This document shows positions 33,702 through 43,555 of a DNA stretch of 64,000 nucleotides, one piece after another. The first letter of the stretch is position 1. Each line of letters begins with the position of its first letter. The DNA is taken from the NCBI RefSeq assembly GCF_051433165.1, contig NZ_JBHMFS010000001.1, forward strand, positions 186,001 through 250,000, given 5' to 3'. Under the pieces are notes generated by a model. It was not told the DNA's origin. It was given only the letters and a program-made list of their open reading frames with translations, and ran no database searches. The position numbers were made by a program, and so were the translations under genes. Source of the stretch: Falsiroseomonas sp051433165. GTDB taxonomy: Bacteria; Pseudomonadota; Alphaproteobacteria; Acetobacterales; Acetobacteraceae.

Positions 33702-34619
33702 CTACATCCGGCTGCCGAGGAACCATATCCACAGCGGCAGGGTGATGATGGACACCACATGCTCGCTGGTGGTGATGGCCGCCATCAGCGGCGCATCGCC
33801 ACCCATGGCGCGCGCCATCACATAGCTGGTCGCCGCCGTGGGCAGCGCCATCAGCATCACCACGATGGCGGTCGGCAGCGGCGCCAGGCCGAAGGCGCTC
33901 GCCAGGCCGAAGGTGATCAGCGGCACCACGCCCAGCTTCAGCACCGCCGTCGCCACCTGCGCCAGCGGCCGGTCGCCCAGCCCCTTCAGCGTCAGCGCCG
34001 CGCCCACGCACAGCAGCCCGAGCGCCACCGAGGCCTGCCCCAGCACCCGCACCGTCGGGCTGAGCCCCGGCGGCAGGCCGCCGAGCAGGGACAGCGCGAA
34101 GCCCAGCGCGCAGGCGATGATCAGCGGGTTCAGCAGCACCTGCCGCAGCAACCGCCCCGGCCGCACCCGGCCTTCGCCGCCGAAGGCGAAGGCCAGCGTG
34201 GTGATGGTCTGGACCATCGGCACGATCAGCCCGGTGCAGATGGCACACAGCGCGATGCCCGCCGGCCCCCAGATGGCCCCCGCAATGGCGAAGCCCATCA
34301 GGTTGTTGAAGCGGATGCCGCCCTGCAGGATGGAGGTCATGGCCGGATGCGCCACCCCCAGCCCACGCGCCAGCACCAGTGAAATCGCGGTCCCGGCCAG
34401 CAGCGCCCCCCAGATCGTCCCCGCCAGCCCGCCCACCGGCAGATCCGCCAGCCGCATACTGGCCAGGGCGGTGACGATCAGGCTGGGCAACAGCACCCAG
34501 AAGACCAGCTTTTCAATGCCCGCCCAGATCGTGTCGTCGCGCAGCAATTGCCGGCGCAGCAGCGCGCCCAGGGCCAGCAGGCCGAAGACCGGCACGAAGG
34601 CGTCCAGCCAATGGGTCAT
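33702..34619 (-). CDS. AEC-family transporter
   Basis: 305-residue inner-membrane carrier of the auxin efflux carrier (AEC/MdcF-like) family. About ten hydrophobic segments are arranged in two halves, with the family's polar breaks such as GGIRFNNLMGFAIAGAIWGP in the first half and MALPTAATSYVMARAMGGD in the second. Bacterial members export or import small organic acids such as malonate or malate. No metabolic partner gene is adjacent, so the substrate is unknown. Confidence 0.85.
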   Translation of the reverse strand: MTHWLDAFVPVFGLLALGALLRRQLLRDDTIWAGIEKLVFWVLLPSLIVTALASMRLADLPVGGLAGTIWGALLAGTAISLVLARGLGVAHPAMTSILQGGIRFNNLMGFAIAGAIWGPAGIALCAICTGLIVPMVQTITTLAFAFGGEGRVRPGRLLRQVLLNPLIIACALGFALSLLGGLPPGLSPTVRVLGQASVALGLLCVGAALTLKGLGDRPLAQVATAVLKLGVVPLITFGLASAFGLAPLPTAIVVMLMALPTAATSYVMARAMGGDAPLMAAITTSEHVVSIITLPLWIWFLGSRM

Positions 34620-34763
34620 AGAGTCCGAATCATCCGGTCAGACGCCTCGATAGGTTGGCGCCCATCCTGCGGAAGCCGTCACTGTCGCGCCACCGCCACG
34701 ACATAGAGGCAGGGTTGCGTTGGGGAAGGAGTCACCGCGAGGCGAGGGCAGCGGTCCGACGCC

Positions 34764-35351
34764 TCAGGCACCCCGCACCGGCTCCGGCGCTTCCTCCGGT
34801 GCCGAGGCCGGGACCGAAGGGGCGGTGGCACCGCGGGCGATGTCCTGCAGGCAGGCGGCTTCGCCGCGCCGGGCAGTCCCGATGGCGCGTGCGGCGGCGA
34901 AGGCCACCAGCAGCCCGGCACCGGGCGCGTCGTCGCGGTAAAAGAACAGATCCAGGTGGCATTGCGGGCCCTGGTAGTGCCAGATCTCGGCATGGCCCTC
35001 CTCCCGCCGCAGCCGGGGTTCGCCGAGCCAGGCGAGGACCGCACCGGGTGGGTGACCCACCAACTGCCCCGCCATGGCGGGTGGCGCCCCGGCCGCCGCA
35101 TTGCGGGACGGCAATGGGGCTGGCGGGGTGGATGGCGCGACCGAGCCCTCCCCCCCGGCTGCAACCGGGCGCGGGACGATGCCGGCGAGGCTGGCCTGAT
35201 GCGAGGCCAGCGCCTCCTGCAACACCACCACCGGGTCGGCCCGGTCCGGCTGGGCGCAGGCCGCGCCCAGCAGCAGGGATGCCAGGGTGGGAAGCCGTAG
35301 CCACCGCAGCGGATGCGCCCGCGACACCGGAACGGCGCCGCGGGGCTGCAT
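34764..35351 (-). CDS. Secreted protein/putative lipoprotein overlapping bactofilin
   Basis: 195-residue protein of unknown function. An N-terminal signal (basic residues, then LPTLASLLLGAACAQ) ends in a possible lipobox at Cys32, although Gly rather than Leu sits at -3, so ordinary signal-peptidase cleavage is also possible. After a Pro/Ala-rich linker (about 60-90) comes a compact C-terminal domain with PPGAVLAWLGEPRLRREEGH, AEIWHYQGPQCHLDLFFY and a Cys near 165 that could pair with the Cys in QCHLDL. The arrangement resembles small SmpA/BamE-like folds, but only loosely. ATG 35351 overlaps the bactofilin stop (TGATG), implying coupled expression and a shared job in envelope or shape control. 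Confidence 0.6.
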   Translation of the reverse strand: MQPRGAVPVSRAHPLRWLRLPTLASLLLGAACAQPDRADPVVVLQEALASHQASLAGIVPRPVAAGGEGSVAPSTPPAPLPSRNAAAGAPPAMAGQLVGHPPGAVLAWLGEPRLRREEGHAEIWHYQGPQCHLDLFFYRDDAPGAGLLVAFAAARAIGTARRGEAACLQDIARGATAPSVPASAPEEAPEPVRGA

Positions 35352-36043
35352 CAGCCCTCCGCGTAGGCGGCGCGCGGCGCCGGGCCGGGGGAGACCTGCG
35401 CGTCGCCCAGCATCTCCATCTTGCCGGAGATCTGGCCGCCATCCTCGACCATCAGGCGGCGGCAGCGCGCCGTGCCGATGACGCGGCCGGTGCCGCGGAT
35501 GACCAGCTGGCCGCGCGCCGTCAGCGTGCCGTCGAAGGTGCCGGCGATCTCGGCATCCTCGACCTGGACCTCGCCCTTGAACACGCCGGTCTGGCTGATG
35601 GACAGCTCCGTCGCCTGGATCATCTGGCTTTCGACAGTGCCCTCGACCACCAGGCGCTCGGCATCGGCCACGGTGCCCTGCAGGCTGATGCCGCGGCCGA
35701 CGACCAGGGTGCGACGATCCGGCGCCTGCGGGCGCGGCGTCGGCATGGTCGGCGCGCCGCCGGGCTGCTGGCCGCCGCCCATGGGGCCACCCATCTGGCT
35801 GCCCATGGGGCCGCCCATTTGCGGCGGGCGCGGCGGAATGGCGGTGCCGGCGGGCGGCGTCGGGCCGGTCGGCATGGTGGGGGTCGGCGGCTTCGGGGCG
35901 AGGCTCATGTTGGAAGCATCCCTGGTGGGTCGGTTGGGCGCGCCCAGATCGGGGTCGCGAGAGGTCGGAACGGTGGCGGATTGCGGCTCGGGGCTGGGCT
36001 CGGCGGGCTTTTCTTCCCGGCGACGGCCGAAGACATTCATCAT
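35351..36043 (-). CDS. Bactofilin (polymer-forming cytoskeletal protein)
   Basis: 230-residue bactofilin. A central right-handed beta-helix domain (DUF583, about residues 111-215) shows regularly spaced hydrophobic strands: LVVGRGISLQGTV, LVVEGTVES, ATELSISQTGVFKGEV, GTFDGTLTARGQLVIRGTG. The 110-residue N-terminal tail is unusually long and rich in Pro, Met and Gly, with GGPMG-type repeats at about 77-90; most bactofilins have shorter tails. Bactofilins self-assemble into membrane-associated filaments that localise cell-wall enzymes. No M23 peptidase gene is adjacent as in other genera; instead an overlapping secreted protein follows. ATG 36043 is used, with a second ATG immediately after. 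Confidence 0.9.
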   Translation of the reverse strand: MMNVFGRRREEKPAEPSPEPQSATVPTSRDPDLGAPNRPTRDASNMSLAPKPPTPTMPTGPTPPAGTAIPPRPPQMGGPMGSQMGGPMGGGQQPGGAPTMPTPRPQAPDRRTLVVGRGISLQGTVADAERLVVEGTVESQMIQATELSISQTGVFKGEVQVEDAEIAGTFDGTLTARGQLVIRGTGRVIGTARCRRLMVEDGGQISGKMEMLGDAQVSPGPAPRAAYAEG

Positions 36044-36271
36044 CGTCCCCCTTCTGTGGTGTCTCGCGGCAGCATCGCGACCGGGCGCAACAGGCGACCG
36101 GGCGCAACCGGCGCCGAATGGTCTGGCGGGCGCGCTGCCGGCGCACCGTACAGAAGCATCGGCTAACACGCGCCACCGCGTTCAGACAACGCCGCGGCGC
36201 GATGCAACCGCAATTCTCCCCAACTCATCCACCGGAAGTTCAGGGCGGAAAGTTCCGGGGCGTCATCCTGT

Positions 36272-36925
36272 TCAGTCCCGCCGATGCAGCAGATGCGTCA
36301 TCGCGGCGGTACCGAGCACCGGTACCAGCAGATTCGCCAGCGGCACCGCGGCCAGCAGCGCCAGCACGCCACCCAGGCTCCAGATCGCCAGGCGCCGCTG
36401 CCGGCGCAGCGCATCCGCCGAAACGCGTTCCATCCGCCGCAGGGCAACGCCCTCGAACAGCCCGTCGCCCAGGAAGATCGCGGCCACCGCCCATAGCAGC
36501 ACCACGCCCACCACCGGCAACAGCAGGGACAGCGGCAGCAGGACCAGGGTCAGGCCGACCAGCTTCGCCGCCATCACCGCCGCCCCCCAGGCCTGCACCG
36601 CCGTGCTGGCGCCCTGGGGTGGCGGCAGGGCCGGGTAGTGGCGGCGTTCCACCGCCTCCGCCACCCCATCCAGGAACAGCCCGGCCACCGCCAGCAGCAG
36701 CGGAATGAACAGCCACCAGGCGGCCACCGCCACCAGCACCACCCCGGCCGTGGCGGCAGTGGTGGCGAGCCACCCCTCGCCCCCCGCCACGGCGCCGAGG
36801 CCCCAGGCGGACAGCCAGGCCAGCCCCGACAGCCCGGCCAGCGCGCCCAGCGCGCCGAAGAACAAGGGGCGCCGGAAGGCGGGGTCGGGGATCTGGCGCA
36901 GCGCCAGCAGCAGGGGTTGCAGCAT
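36272..36925 (-). CDS. EI24/CysZ-like membrane protein
   Basis: 217-residue integral membrane protein of the EI24 domain family. ATG 36925 gives the normal MLQPLLLALRQIPDPAFRRP start; a TTG at 36961 is possible. Four to five hydrophobic helices are visible at about residues 20-45, 55-85, 115-150 and 180-205. E. coli CysZ of this superfamily imports sulfate, but alphaproteobacterial EI24 proteins are functionally undefined. No sulfur-assimilation genes are nearby. Confidence 0.75.
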   Translation of the reverse strand: MLQPLLLALRQIPDPAFRRPLFFGALGALAGLSGLAWLSAWGLGAVAGGEGWLATTAATAGVVLVAVAAWWLFIPLLLAVAGLFLDGVAEAVERRHYPALPPPQGASTAVQAWGAAVMAAKLVGLTLVLLPLSLLLPVVGVVLLWAVAAIFLGDGLFEGVALRRMERVSADALRRQRRLAIWSLGGVLALLAAVPLANLLVPVLGTAAMTHLLHRRD

Positions 36926-36985
36926 GGCGGCGGAGATGGACCGGCGCGGCGGCCGGGCCAAGCGGGACGCCGGTCACGTGCCCTT

Positions 36986-37075
36986 CAGCTTTGTCTGGTC
37001 CAGCTTTGTCTGGCCCAGCTTTGTCTGGCCCAGCTCTGTCTGGCCCAGCTCTGTCTGGCCCAGCTTTATCTGGCA
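36986..37075. repeat. Six-copy 15-bp tandem repeat upstream of the PfkB gene
   Basis: Six direct copies of a 15-bp unit, consensus CAGCTTTGTCTGGCC, with single-base differences in copies 1, 4, 5 and 6. It ends 64 nt before the start of the PfkB kinase gene. The unit is a multiple of three and open in several frames, but no start codon or ribosome site makes a convincing protein. It occupies most of the promoter/leader region, so copy number could affect expression. Confidence 0.9.
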
Positions 37076-37139
37076 CGGGCTAGCCTTGGCCCCGCCCTTC
37101 CGGCAGGTTCCGCGGCAATCGCACAAGGCTTCACCCCAG

Positions 37140-38129
37140 ATGACCAACGCCCCCCCGCCCACGCTCGACCTTCTCGGCATCGGCAATGCCATCGTCGATG
37201 TGCTGGCCCGTGCCGAGGACGGCTTCCTGGCCACGCATGCCATGACCAAGGGCAGCATGGCGCTGATCGACACCGCGTCGGCGGAACGGATCTACGCCGC
37301 CATGGGTCCGGGTGTGGAAGGCAGCGGCGGCTCGGCCGCCAATACCTGCGCCGTCGCCGCGGCGCTCGGCGCGCGGGTCGGCTTTCTCGGCAAGGTGGCG
37401 GCGGATGAGCTGGGCCGCGTCTTCTCGCATGACATCCAGGCCGCCGGCGTGCGCTTCCCGACCGCGCCGCTGTCCGGCGGCGCGCCGACCGCGCGCTGCC
37501 TGATCCTGGTGACGCCGGATGGCCAGCGCACCATGAACACCTTCCTCGGCGCCTGTGTCGCCTTCGGCCCGGACGATGTGGATGTGGCGGAGGTGGCGTC
37601 CGCCGCCGTCACCTACCTCGAGGGCTACCTGTTCGACCCGCCCGAGGCCAAGGCCGCCTTTTTCAAAGCCTCCCAGGCTGCGCACGCGGCCGGTCGGAAA
37701 ATCGCCCTGACCCTGTCGGACCCCTTCTGCGTCGGCCGCCACCGCTCCGCCTTCCAGGAATTCGTGAAGAACGAGACCGACATCCTGTTCGCCAACGAGG
37801 CTGAGATCCTGTCCCTGTACGAGACGGAGGATCTGGACGCCGCCGTGGCACGGGTGCGGCAGGAGGTGTCGCTGGCCGCCATCACCCGGTCCGAGCATGG
37901 CAGCCTGGTGGTGGCCGGTGCCGAGCAATGGCAGGTCGCCGCCGTGCCGACGCAGGTGGTGGACACCACCGGCGCCGGTGATGCCTATGCCGCCGGCTTC
38001 CTGGCCGCCCTGGCCCAGGGCAAGGCGATGGCCGAATGCGGCCGCTGGGGGTCGGTGGCGGCGGCGGAGGCGATCAGCCATTTCGGCGCCCGCCCGCAGG
38101 CCGATCTGAAGGCGCTCGTCGCCGGCTGA
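37140..38129 (+). CDS. PfkB-family kinase (adenosine kinase-like)
   Basis: 329-residue ribokinase-fold sugar/nucleoside kinase. Signature 1 is in GGSAANTCAVAAALGARVGF and signature 2, with the catalytic Asp, is DTTGAGDAYAAGFLAALA. The N-terminal LDLLGIGNAIVDVLARAED and the FLGACVAFG lid segment are typical of the alphaproteobacterial adenosine kinase-like group, so phosphorylation of adenosine (salvage of the S-adenosylhomocysteine product) is the best guess, but other sugars cannot be excluded. ATG 37140 follows the 15-bp tandem repeat. Confidence 0.85.
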   Translation: MTNAPPPTLDLLGIGNAIVDVLARAEDGFLATHAMTKGSMALIDTASAERIYAAMGPGVEGSGGSAANTCAVAAALGARVGFLGKVAADELGRVFSHDIQAAGVRFPTAPLSGGAPTARCLILVTPDGQRTMNTFLGACVAFGPDDVDVAEVASAAVTYLEGYLFDPPEAKAAFFKASQAAHAAGRKIALTLSDPFCVGRHRSAFQEFVKNETDILFANEAEILSLYETEDLDAAVARVRQEVSLAAITRSEHGSLVVAGAEQWQVAAVPTQVVDTTGAGDAYAAGFLAALAQGKAMAECGRWGSVAAAEAISHFGARPQADLKALVAG

Positions 38130-38239
38130 GCCGGCGGAACTGTTACGGAAACGGGGTTTAGCGCGGCCTGGAACCAGGGCGCGCCACCCCGCGTTGCTAC
38201 CTCCAACGGGCCAATCCAGGCCTGAGAAGGAGGCTCGGC

Positions 38240-38908
38240 ATGCGAATTCAACCCGCCCTGATCCTGGCCAGCGCCCTGATTCTTCCCTGGGCCGCCAAGG
38301 CCCAGATGACCGAGCCGATGCCCCGGGCGCCGATGTCCCAGGGCCCGATGCACCAGGCGCCTATGCACCAGGCGCCTATGCACCAGGCGCCTATGTCCCA
38401 GCAGGGACCGCATGGCTCGGCCACCGGCAGCACGATGCCTGGCATGGGCAGCAGCGCGATGCCTGGCATGGCCATGGGCCAGTCCGACATGGACACCGCG
38501 GCCGCGGAGAATTTCCTGCGGGAGGCGCGGCAGGCGCTCGCGGCGGGGCGCATGCGTGAGGCCCGCGTCAGCCTGGAACAGGCCGAGACCCGCCTGCTCA
38601 CCCGCTCCGTCATGCCGAGCCAGGCGGGCACGCCGATGGATCGCGGCCCGGTCGCGGCCATTTCCTCGGCGCGTGAGGCGCTTGACCGGCGCGACCGCGC
38701 CGCGGTGAACCGCCATATCGACCAGGCGATGGCGCAGCTTCGTGAGCCGAAGCCGATGATGGGTGGCAACACCGCCACCGGCCACGGCATGCCGATGGCC
38801 CCGTCCGGCGGCGGTGGCGCGGGTGGCCAGGCTGTGCCGCGCAACCTCGGCCCGGCGCCGGCGCCGATGTTCCAGCCCGGCCCGATGCCCAGCCCCGGCC
38901 GCATGTAG
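38240..38908 (+). CDS. Secreted Met/His/Pro-repeat protein
   Basis: 222-residue protein with a clear Sec signal peptide (MRIQPALILASALILPWAAKAQ, given here as residues 1-22 in abbreviated form ALILPWAAKA). Residues 30-55 consist of APMSQ/GPMHQ/APMHQ units, followed by Met/Gly-rich TMPGMGSSAMPGMAMG. Two amphipathic helical stretches (about 86-122 and 138-168) and a Gly/Pro/Met tail complete it. Met-x-x-x-Met-His arrays are common in periplasmic copper- or silver-binding proteins, so metal binding is a reasonable guess but unproven. AAGGAGG lies 7 nt before ATG 38240. Unknown family; no metal-transport gene is adjacent. Confidence 0.7.
   Translation: MRIQPALILASALILPWAAKAQMTEPMPRAPMSQGPMHQAPMHQAPMHQAPMSQQGPHGSATGSTMPGMGSSAMPGMAMGQSDMDTAAAENFLREARQALAAGRMREARVSLEQAETRLLTRSVMPSQAGTPMDRGPVAAISSAREALDRRDRAAVNRHIDQAMAQLREPKPMMGGNTATGHGMPMAPSGGGGAGGQAVPRNLGPAPAPMFQPGPMPSPGRM
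38351..38395 (+). repeat. Three-copy 15-bp in-frame tandem repeat
   Basis: Three identical copies of CACCAGGCGCCTATG inside the Met/His/Pro-repeat gene, each coding His-Gln-Ala-Pro-Met. Flanking diverged copies show that the array was longer or has expanded recently. Identity at the DNA level among the three copies points to recent duplication. Confidence 0.9.
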
Positions 38909-38917
38909 GGCGCTGCC

Positions 38918-38948
38918 GGGCAGCCCCGCCCACAAGACGGGGCTGCCC
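38918..38948 (+). terminator. Hairpin after the Met/His-repeat gene
   Basis: Perfect 11-bp stem GGGCAGCCCCG / CGGGGCTGCCC with a 9-nt loop, starting 10 nt after the stop. No T-run follows, so intrinsic termination is uncertain; it may protect the mRNA 3' end. Confidence 0.5.
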
Positions 38949-39145
38949 CGGGCCGACGCGATGCGGTTCTCGCTCGCTTTTTGGCGGTTTCCGCCTTATG
39001 TGTGCGCCGCATCAAAGCCAATGGCCCAGCGAAGTGCCTGGATGACCGTCCCGTGACGGTCATGCCCGGGACGGCGGGGGTCGGCGCGAAGTGGTTCCTC
39101 GGGATCGCTCGCTGAAACTCTTAAGGCCGGAACCCGGACGCACCC

Positions 39146-40975
<1,830 letters not shown>

Positions 40976-41000
40976 GCCGCTCGGAGCTGAGACAATTGGA

Positions 41001-41030
41001 GGGCGGCACCGTTGCCGGTGCCGCCCTTTT
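41001..41030 (+). terminator. Rho-independent terminator of typA
   Basis: Perfect 10-bp stem GGGCGGCACC / GGTGCCGCCC with a 6-nt loop, followed by TTTT, 26 nt after the typA stop. One of the clearest intrinsic terminators in the window. Confidence 0.9.
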
Positions 41031-41142
41031 CGTGTCGGGCGCCAAAGGCGCCGCCTATTTGCGCCATTGGCACGCCGCGCCTGCTCCCCTTCCCGCCCCG
41101 GCCCTAGCCTTGCCCCAATCGAGGTGTGAGAGCAGGAAGCCC

Positions 41143-41568
41143 ATGAGCGCGGATCAGGATAACCCTTCCCCCTGGCGCGGCCCGCGCGGGGGGCGTGGCT
41201 GGCAGGACCTGGCGGGAAGCTGGGGCCGTACCGGCCAGGGCGCCGCGACCCGCCGCAGCGACAGCCCCGCACGGCCCGCCACCGGCAAGGCGGGGGCGCA
41301 GCCCGCCTGCTGCCGGGCGCCCGCGGAGGGCGATGCCCATTTCGCCGGCCGTCCGGCCGCGGATGTGCTGGCCCTGCGAGGGGTGACCCTCACCCAGCTC
41401 ATCATCGCGATCAATGTGCTGGAGCCGGGCCTGTCGCTGCATCTGGATCGGGATGGCGGGTTGGGCTTCGTCGACCACGCGGGCGAGATAATGCCCTTCA
41501 GCGGCGACCTGACGATCCGGGGCGCGACGCTGCGCTTCACCGGGGTCACCAACATCATCCTGGTCTGA
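41143..41568 (+). CDS. Hypothetical protein
   Basis: 141-residue protein I do not recognise. The first 65 residues are rich in Gly, Arg, Ala and Pro with a WRGPRGGRGWQDLAGSWGR stretch and are probably disordered; a Cys-Cys pair lies near residue 56. The C-terminal part is better ordered: DVLALRGVTLTQLIIAINVL, then LSLHLDRDGGLGFVD, and GDLTIRGATLRFTGVTNIIL, suggesting a small beta-rich domain. ATG 41143 has AGGAAG about 6 nt upstream, supporting real translation. No signal peptide. Followed by a structured 70-nt region and the AbrB-like gene. Confidence 0.55.
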   Translation: MSADQDNPSPWRGPRGGRGWQDLAGSWGRTGQGAATRRSDSPARPATGKAGAQPACCRAPAEGDAHFAGRPAADVLALRGVTLTQLIIAINVLEPGLSLHLDRDGGLGFVDHAGEIMPFSGDLTIRGATLRFTGVTNIILV

Positions 41569-41578
41569 AGGGGGGCCC

Positions 41579-41640
41579 CTGCGACGCGCCGCCGGAGGAG
41601 GTCCGGTCTGTAGAAGTGCGGCGCGCCGCAGGGCCGGACC
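41579..41640. other. Overlapping inverted repeats (possible pseudoknot or terminator)
   Basis: A 14-bp inverted repeat with one mismatch (CTGCGACGCGCCGC 41579-41592 with GCGGCGCGCCGCAG 41618-41631) interleaves with a 7-bp pair (GGTCCGG 41600-41606 with CCGGACC 41634-41640). The crossed order L1-L2-R1-R2 could form a pseudoknot or two competing hairpins. It lies 10 nt after a gene stop, so it may simply end transcription, but no T-run follows. Confidence 0.45.
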
Positions 41641-41819
41641 CGGGCGGGGGGCGCCACGAGACCGTCATGTGAAGCCTACACCGCTATCGCTGCGCGCCCA
41701 AAAGGGTTTCGCGTGCCCGGTCATGCGAAGTTGGCGCGCCTCCCATGTCTGTGAAGCGCGCTTTGCTTTCGATCACGTTTCTGCGGCACACTCCGCCCAC
41801 GCAACGGTCGGATCCTTGG

Positions 41820-42167
41820 ATGCGCGCTATCAGATTGCAGCTCGACTCGCGCGGGCGGGTGCTGCTGACACCCGCCTTGCGGGCAGCGACCGGCCTTGTG
41901 CCTGGCGTGAAGCTCCAGGTGGCGGTGGAGGATGGAGAACTGGCCATCGCGCCCGGCGACGATGCCGAGCGCGGCCGCCAGCCCACGCTGGATGGCAAGG
42001 GCCGGCTGACCCTGCCGGGCCAGCTTCGCAAATCGCTGAACCTGGTGCCGGGCACGGTGCTGCTACTTCGGGTGGATCAGCCCGGCTTGCGGCTGGTAAC
42101 GCCGGGGCGGCTGCTCGGCCGGCTGAAGGCAGCGCGGCTTGCGCTGACCGAGGCTTTGCAGGACTGA
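41820..42167 (+). CDS. Tandem AbrB/SpoVT-like domain protein
   Basis: 115-residue protein with two consecutive AbrB-like swapped-hairpin units: RLQLDSRGRVLLTPALRAAT then GLVPGVKLQVAVEDGELAI, and PTLDGKGRLTLPGQLRKS then NLVPGTVLLLRVDQPGLRLV. The D-x-x-GR-[VL]-x-[LI]-P pattern is the DNA-contacting loop in AbrB, MazE and MraZ. Two copies in one chain could mimic a dimer, as in MraZ, although there are no division genes here. ATG 41820 (MRAIRLQL) is preferred over 41745. No toxin gene follows, so an antitoxin role is not supported. Confidence 0.65.
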   Translation: MRAIRLQLDSRGRVLLTPALRAATGLVPGVKLQVAVEDGELAIAPGDDAERGRQPTLDGKGRLTLPGQLRKSLNLVPGTVLLLRVDQPGLRLVTPGRLLGRLKAARLALTEALQD

Positions 42168-42253
42168 AGCTCTCGGCGTTTCCACGCGGAGGCAAAACCT
42201 TCTAGACCGTCCCAGCCTCCCCGGGCTGGGGGGCGGCCAAAAAGGAGTTCCGC

Positions 42254-43555
42254 TTGCCCAACCCGTTCCGCGGCGCCCTGAGCCGGGCGCCCCTTCTCCG
42301 GGATCGGCGCTTCCTGATCCTGCTGGCGCTGGGCTTTTCCGCCGGCGTGCCGCTACCGCTGACGGCCTTCACCCTGCGCCAGTGGTTCTCCGAATCGGGC
42401 GTCTCGCTCACCGCCATCGGGCTGACGGCGCTGATCGGGCTGGCCTATGCGTTCAAATTCCTCTGGGCGCCGGTGCTGGATCACGCGGCGCCGCCGGCCT
42501 TCCGCTGGCTCGGCCGGCGGCGCGGCTGGCTGGCCAGCATCCAGCCGGTGCTGGCGGCGGCGATCCTGGGCCTCGGTTTCACCGATCCGGTGAATGCGGC
42601 GCAGGTCACGGTGATGGTGGCGGTGCTGGTCGCCTTCCTGTCGGCCAGCCAGGACATCGTCGTGGATGCCTACCGGATCGAGGTGCTGGAGGAGAGCAAC
42701 CAGGGCTACGGCCTCGCCTGCTACATCTGGGGCTACCGGGCGGCACTGCTGGCCGCCAATGCCGGGGCGCTGACCATCGCGGAATTCGCCGGCTGGACAG
42801 CCGCCTTCGCCTATTGCGCAGCGCTGGTCGGCATCGGCTTCGCGGCCGTGATGTTTGGGCCGGAGCCGGAGGCGCCGCCGGTGGTGGTGCTGCCCTGGGC
42901 GCGCCGGTTGAAACTGGCCGTGGTGGACCCCTTCGTGGACTTCATGGGCCGCCGCTACTGGGTGGCGATCCTCGCCTTCGTCGCGCTGTTCAAACTGGGG
43001 GAGGCGCTGGCCGGAATCATGACCGCGCCCTTCTACCGCTCGCTCGGTTTTTCGCGGCTGGAGATTGCGGCGGTGGGCAGCGTGTTCGGGCTGTTCATGA
43101 CGCTGGGCGGTGCGCTGGCCGGCGGCTGGGTGGTGGCGCGGCTGGGTACCGCGCGGGCGCTGATCTACACCGGCATCCTGCAGATGCTGTCCAACCTGAT
43201 GTATGTGGCGCTGGCCCAGACGGGCTATTCGATGCCGATGCTGTGGCTTCAGGTGGGGGTGGAGAACTTCACCGATGGCCTGGCCGATGCCGCCTTCGTC
43301 ACCTACCTGTCCGCACTGACCAGCCGCAGCTTCACCGCCACGCAATATGCGTTGCTGTCCTCCCTGGCCGCGGTGCCGCTGCGCACGCTGGGGGCTGGTA
43401 GCGGCTGGCTGGCGGAAGGGTTGGGCTGGTCCTGGTTCTTCGGCCTGACCACCCTGGCCGCGCTGCCGGCCATGGTCATCATGCTGTTCCTGCTGAAACA
43501 CTTGCCGCCGCCCGCTCAGCCCGTGGTCCAGCCCGCGCGAGACCTGACCGGATGA
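42254..43555 (+). CDS. AmpG-like MFS permease
   Basis: 433-residue major facilitator with about twelve hydrophobic helices. RRFLILLALGFSAGVPLPLT at the start and SASQDIVVDAYRIEVLEESN after the fourth helix are the hallmark of AmpG muropeptide (GlcNAc-anhydroMurNAc peptide) permeases. It probably imports cell-wall turnover products. The TTG start at 42254 is supported by AAAGGAG 6 nt upstream. A 7-bp hairpin (42211-42230) lies in the leader. The stop overlaps the following DUF486 gene (ATGA). The lytic transglycosylase MltA, encoded 4 kb downstream, could supply its substrate. Confidence 0.85.
   Translation: MPNPFRGALSRAPLLRDRRFLILLALGFSAGVPLPLTAFTLRQWFSESGVSLTAIGLTALIGLAYAFKFLWAPVLDHAAPPAFRWLGRRRGWLASIQPVLAAAILGLGFTDPVNAAQVTVMVAVLVAFLSASQDIVVDAYRIEVLEESNQGYGLACYIWGYRAALLAANAGALTIAEFAGWTAAFAYCAALVGIGFAAVMFGPEPEAPPVVVLPWARRLKLAVVDPFVDFMGRRYWVAILAFVALFKLGEALAGIMTAPFYRSLGFSRLEIAAVGSVFGLFMTLGGALAGGWVVARLGTARALIYTGILQMLSNLMYVALAQTGYSMPMLWLQVGVENFTDGLADAAFVTYLSALTSRSFTATQYALLSSLAAVPLRTLGAGSGWLAEGLGWSWFFGLTTLAALPAMVIMLFLLKHLPPPAQPVVQPARDLTG

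Noticed and set aside
36975..36980. CACGTG core near the 15-bp repeat as a fourth parS
   Set aside because: Only the central six bases match; the flanks do not fit the palindrome.
41820..42167. AbrB-like gene as antitoxin of a toxin-antitoxin pair
   Set aside because: Neither neighbour looks like a MazF, PemK or VapC toxin; the following gene is a permease.
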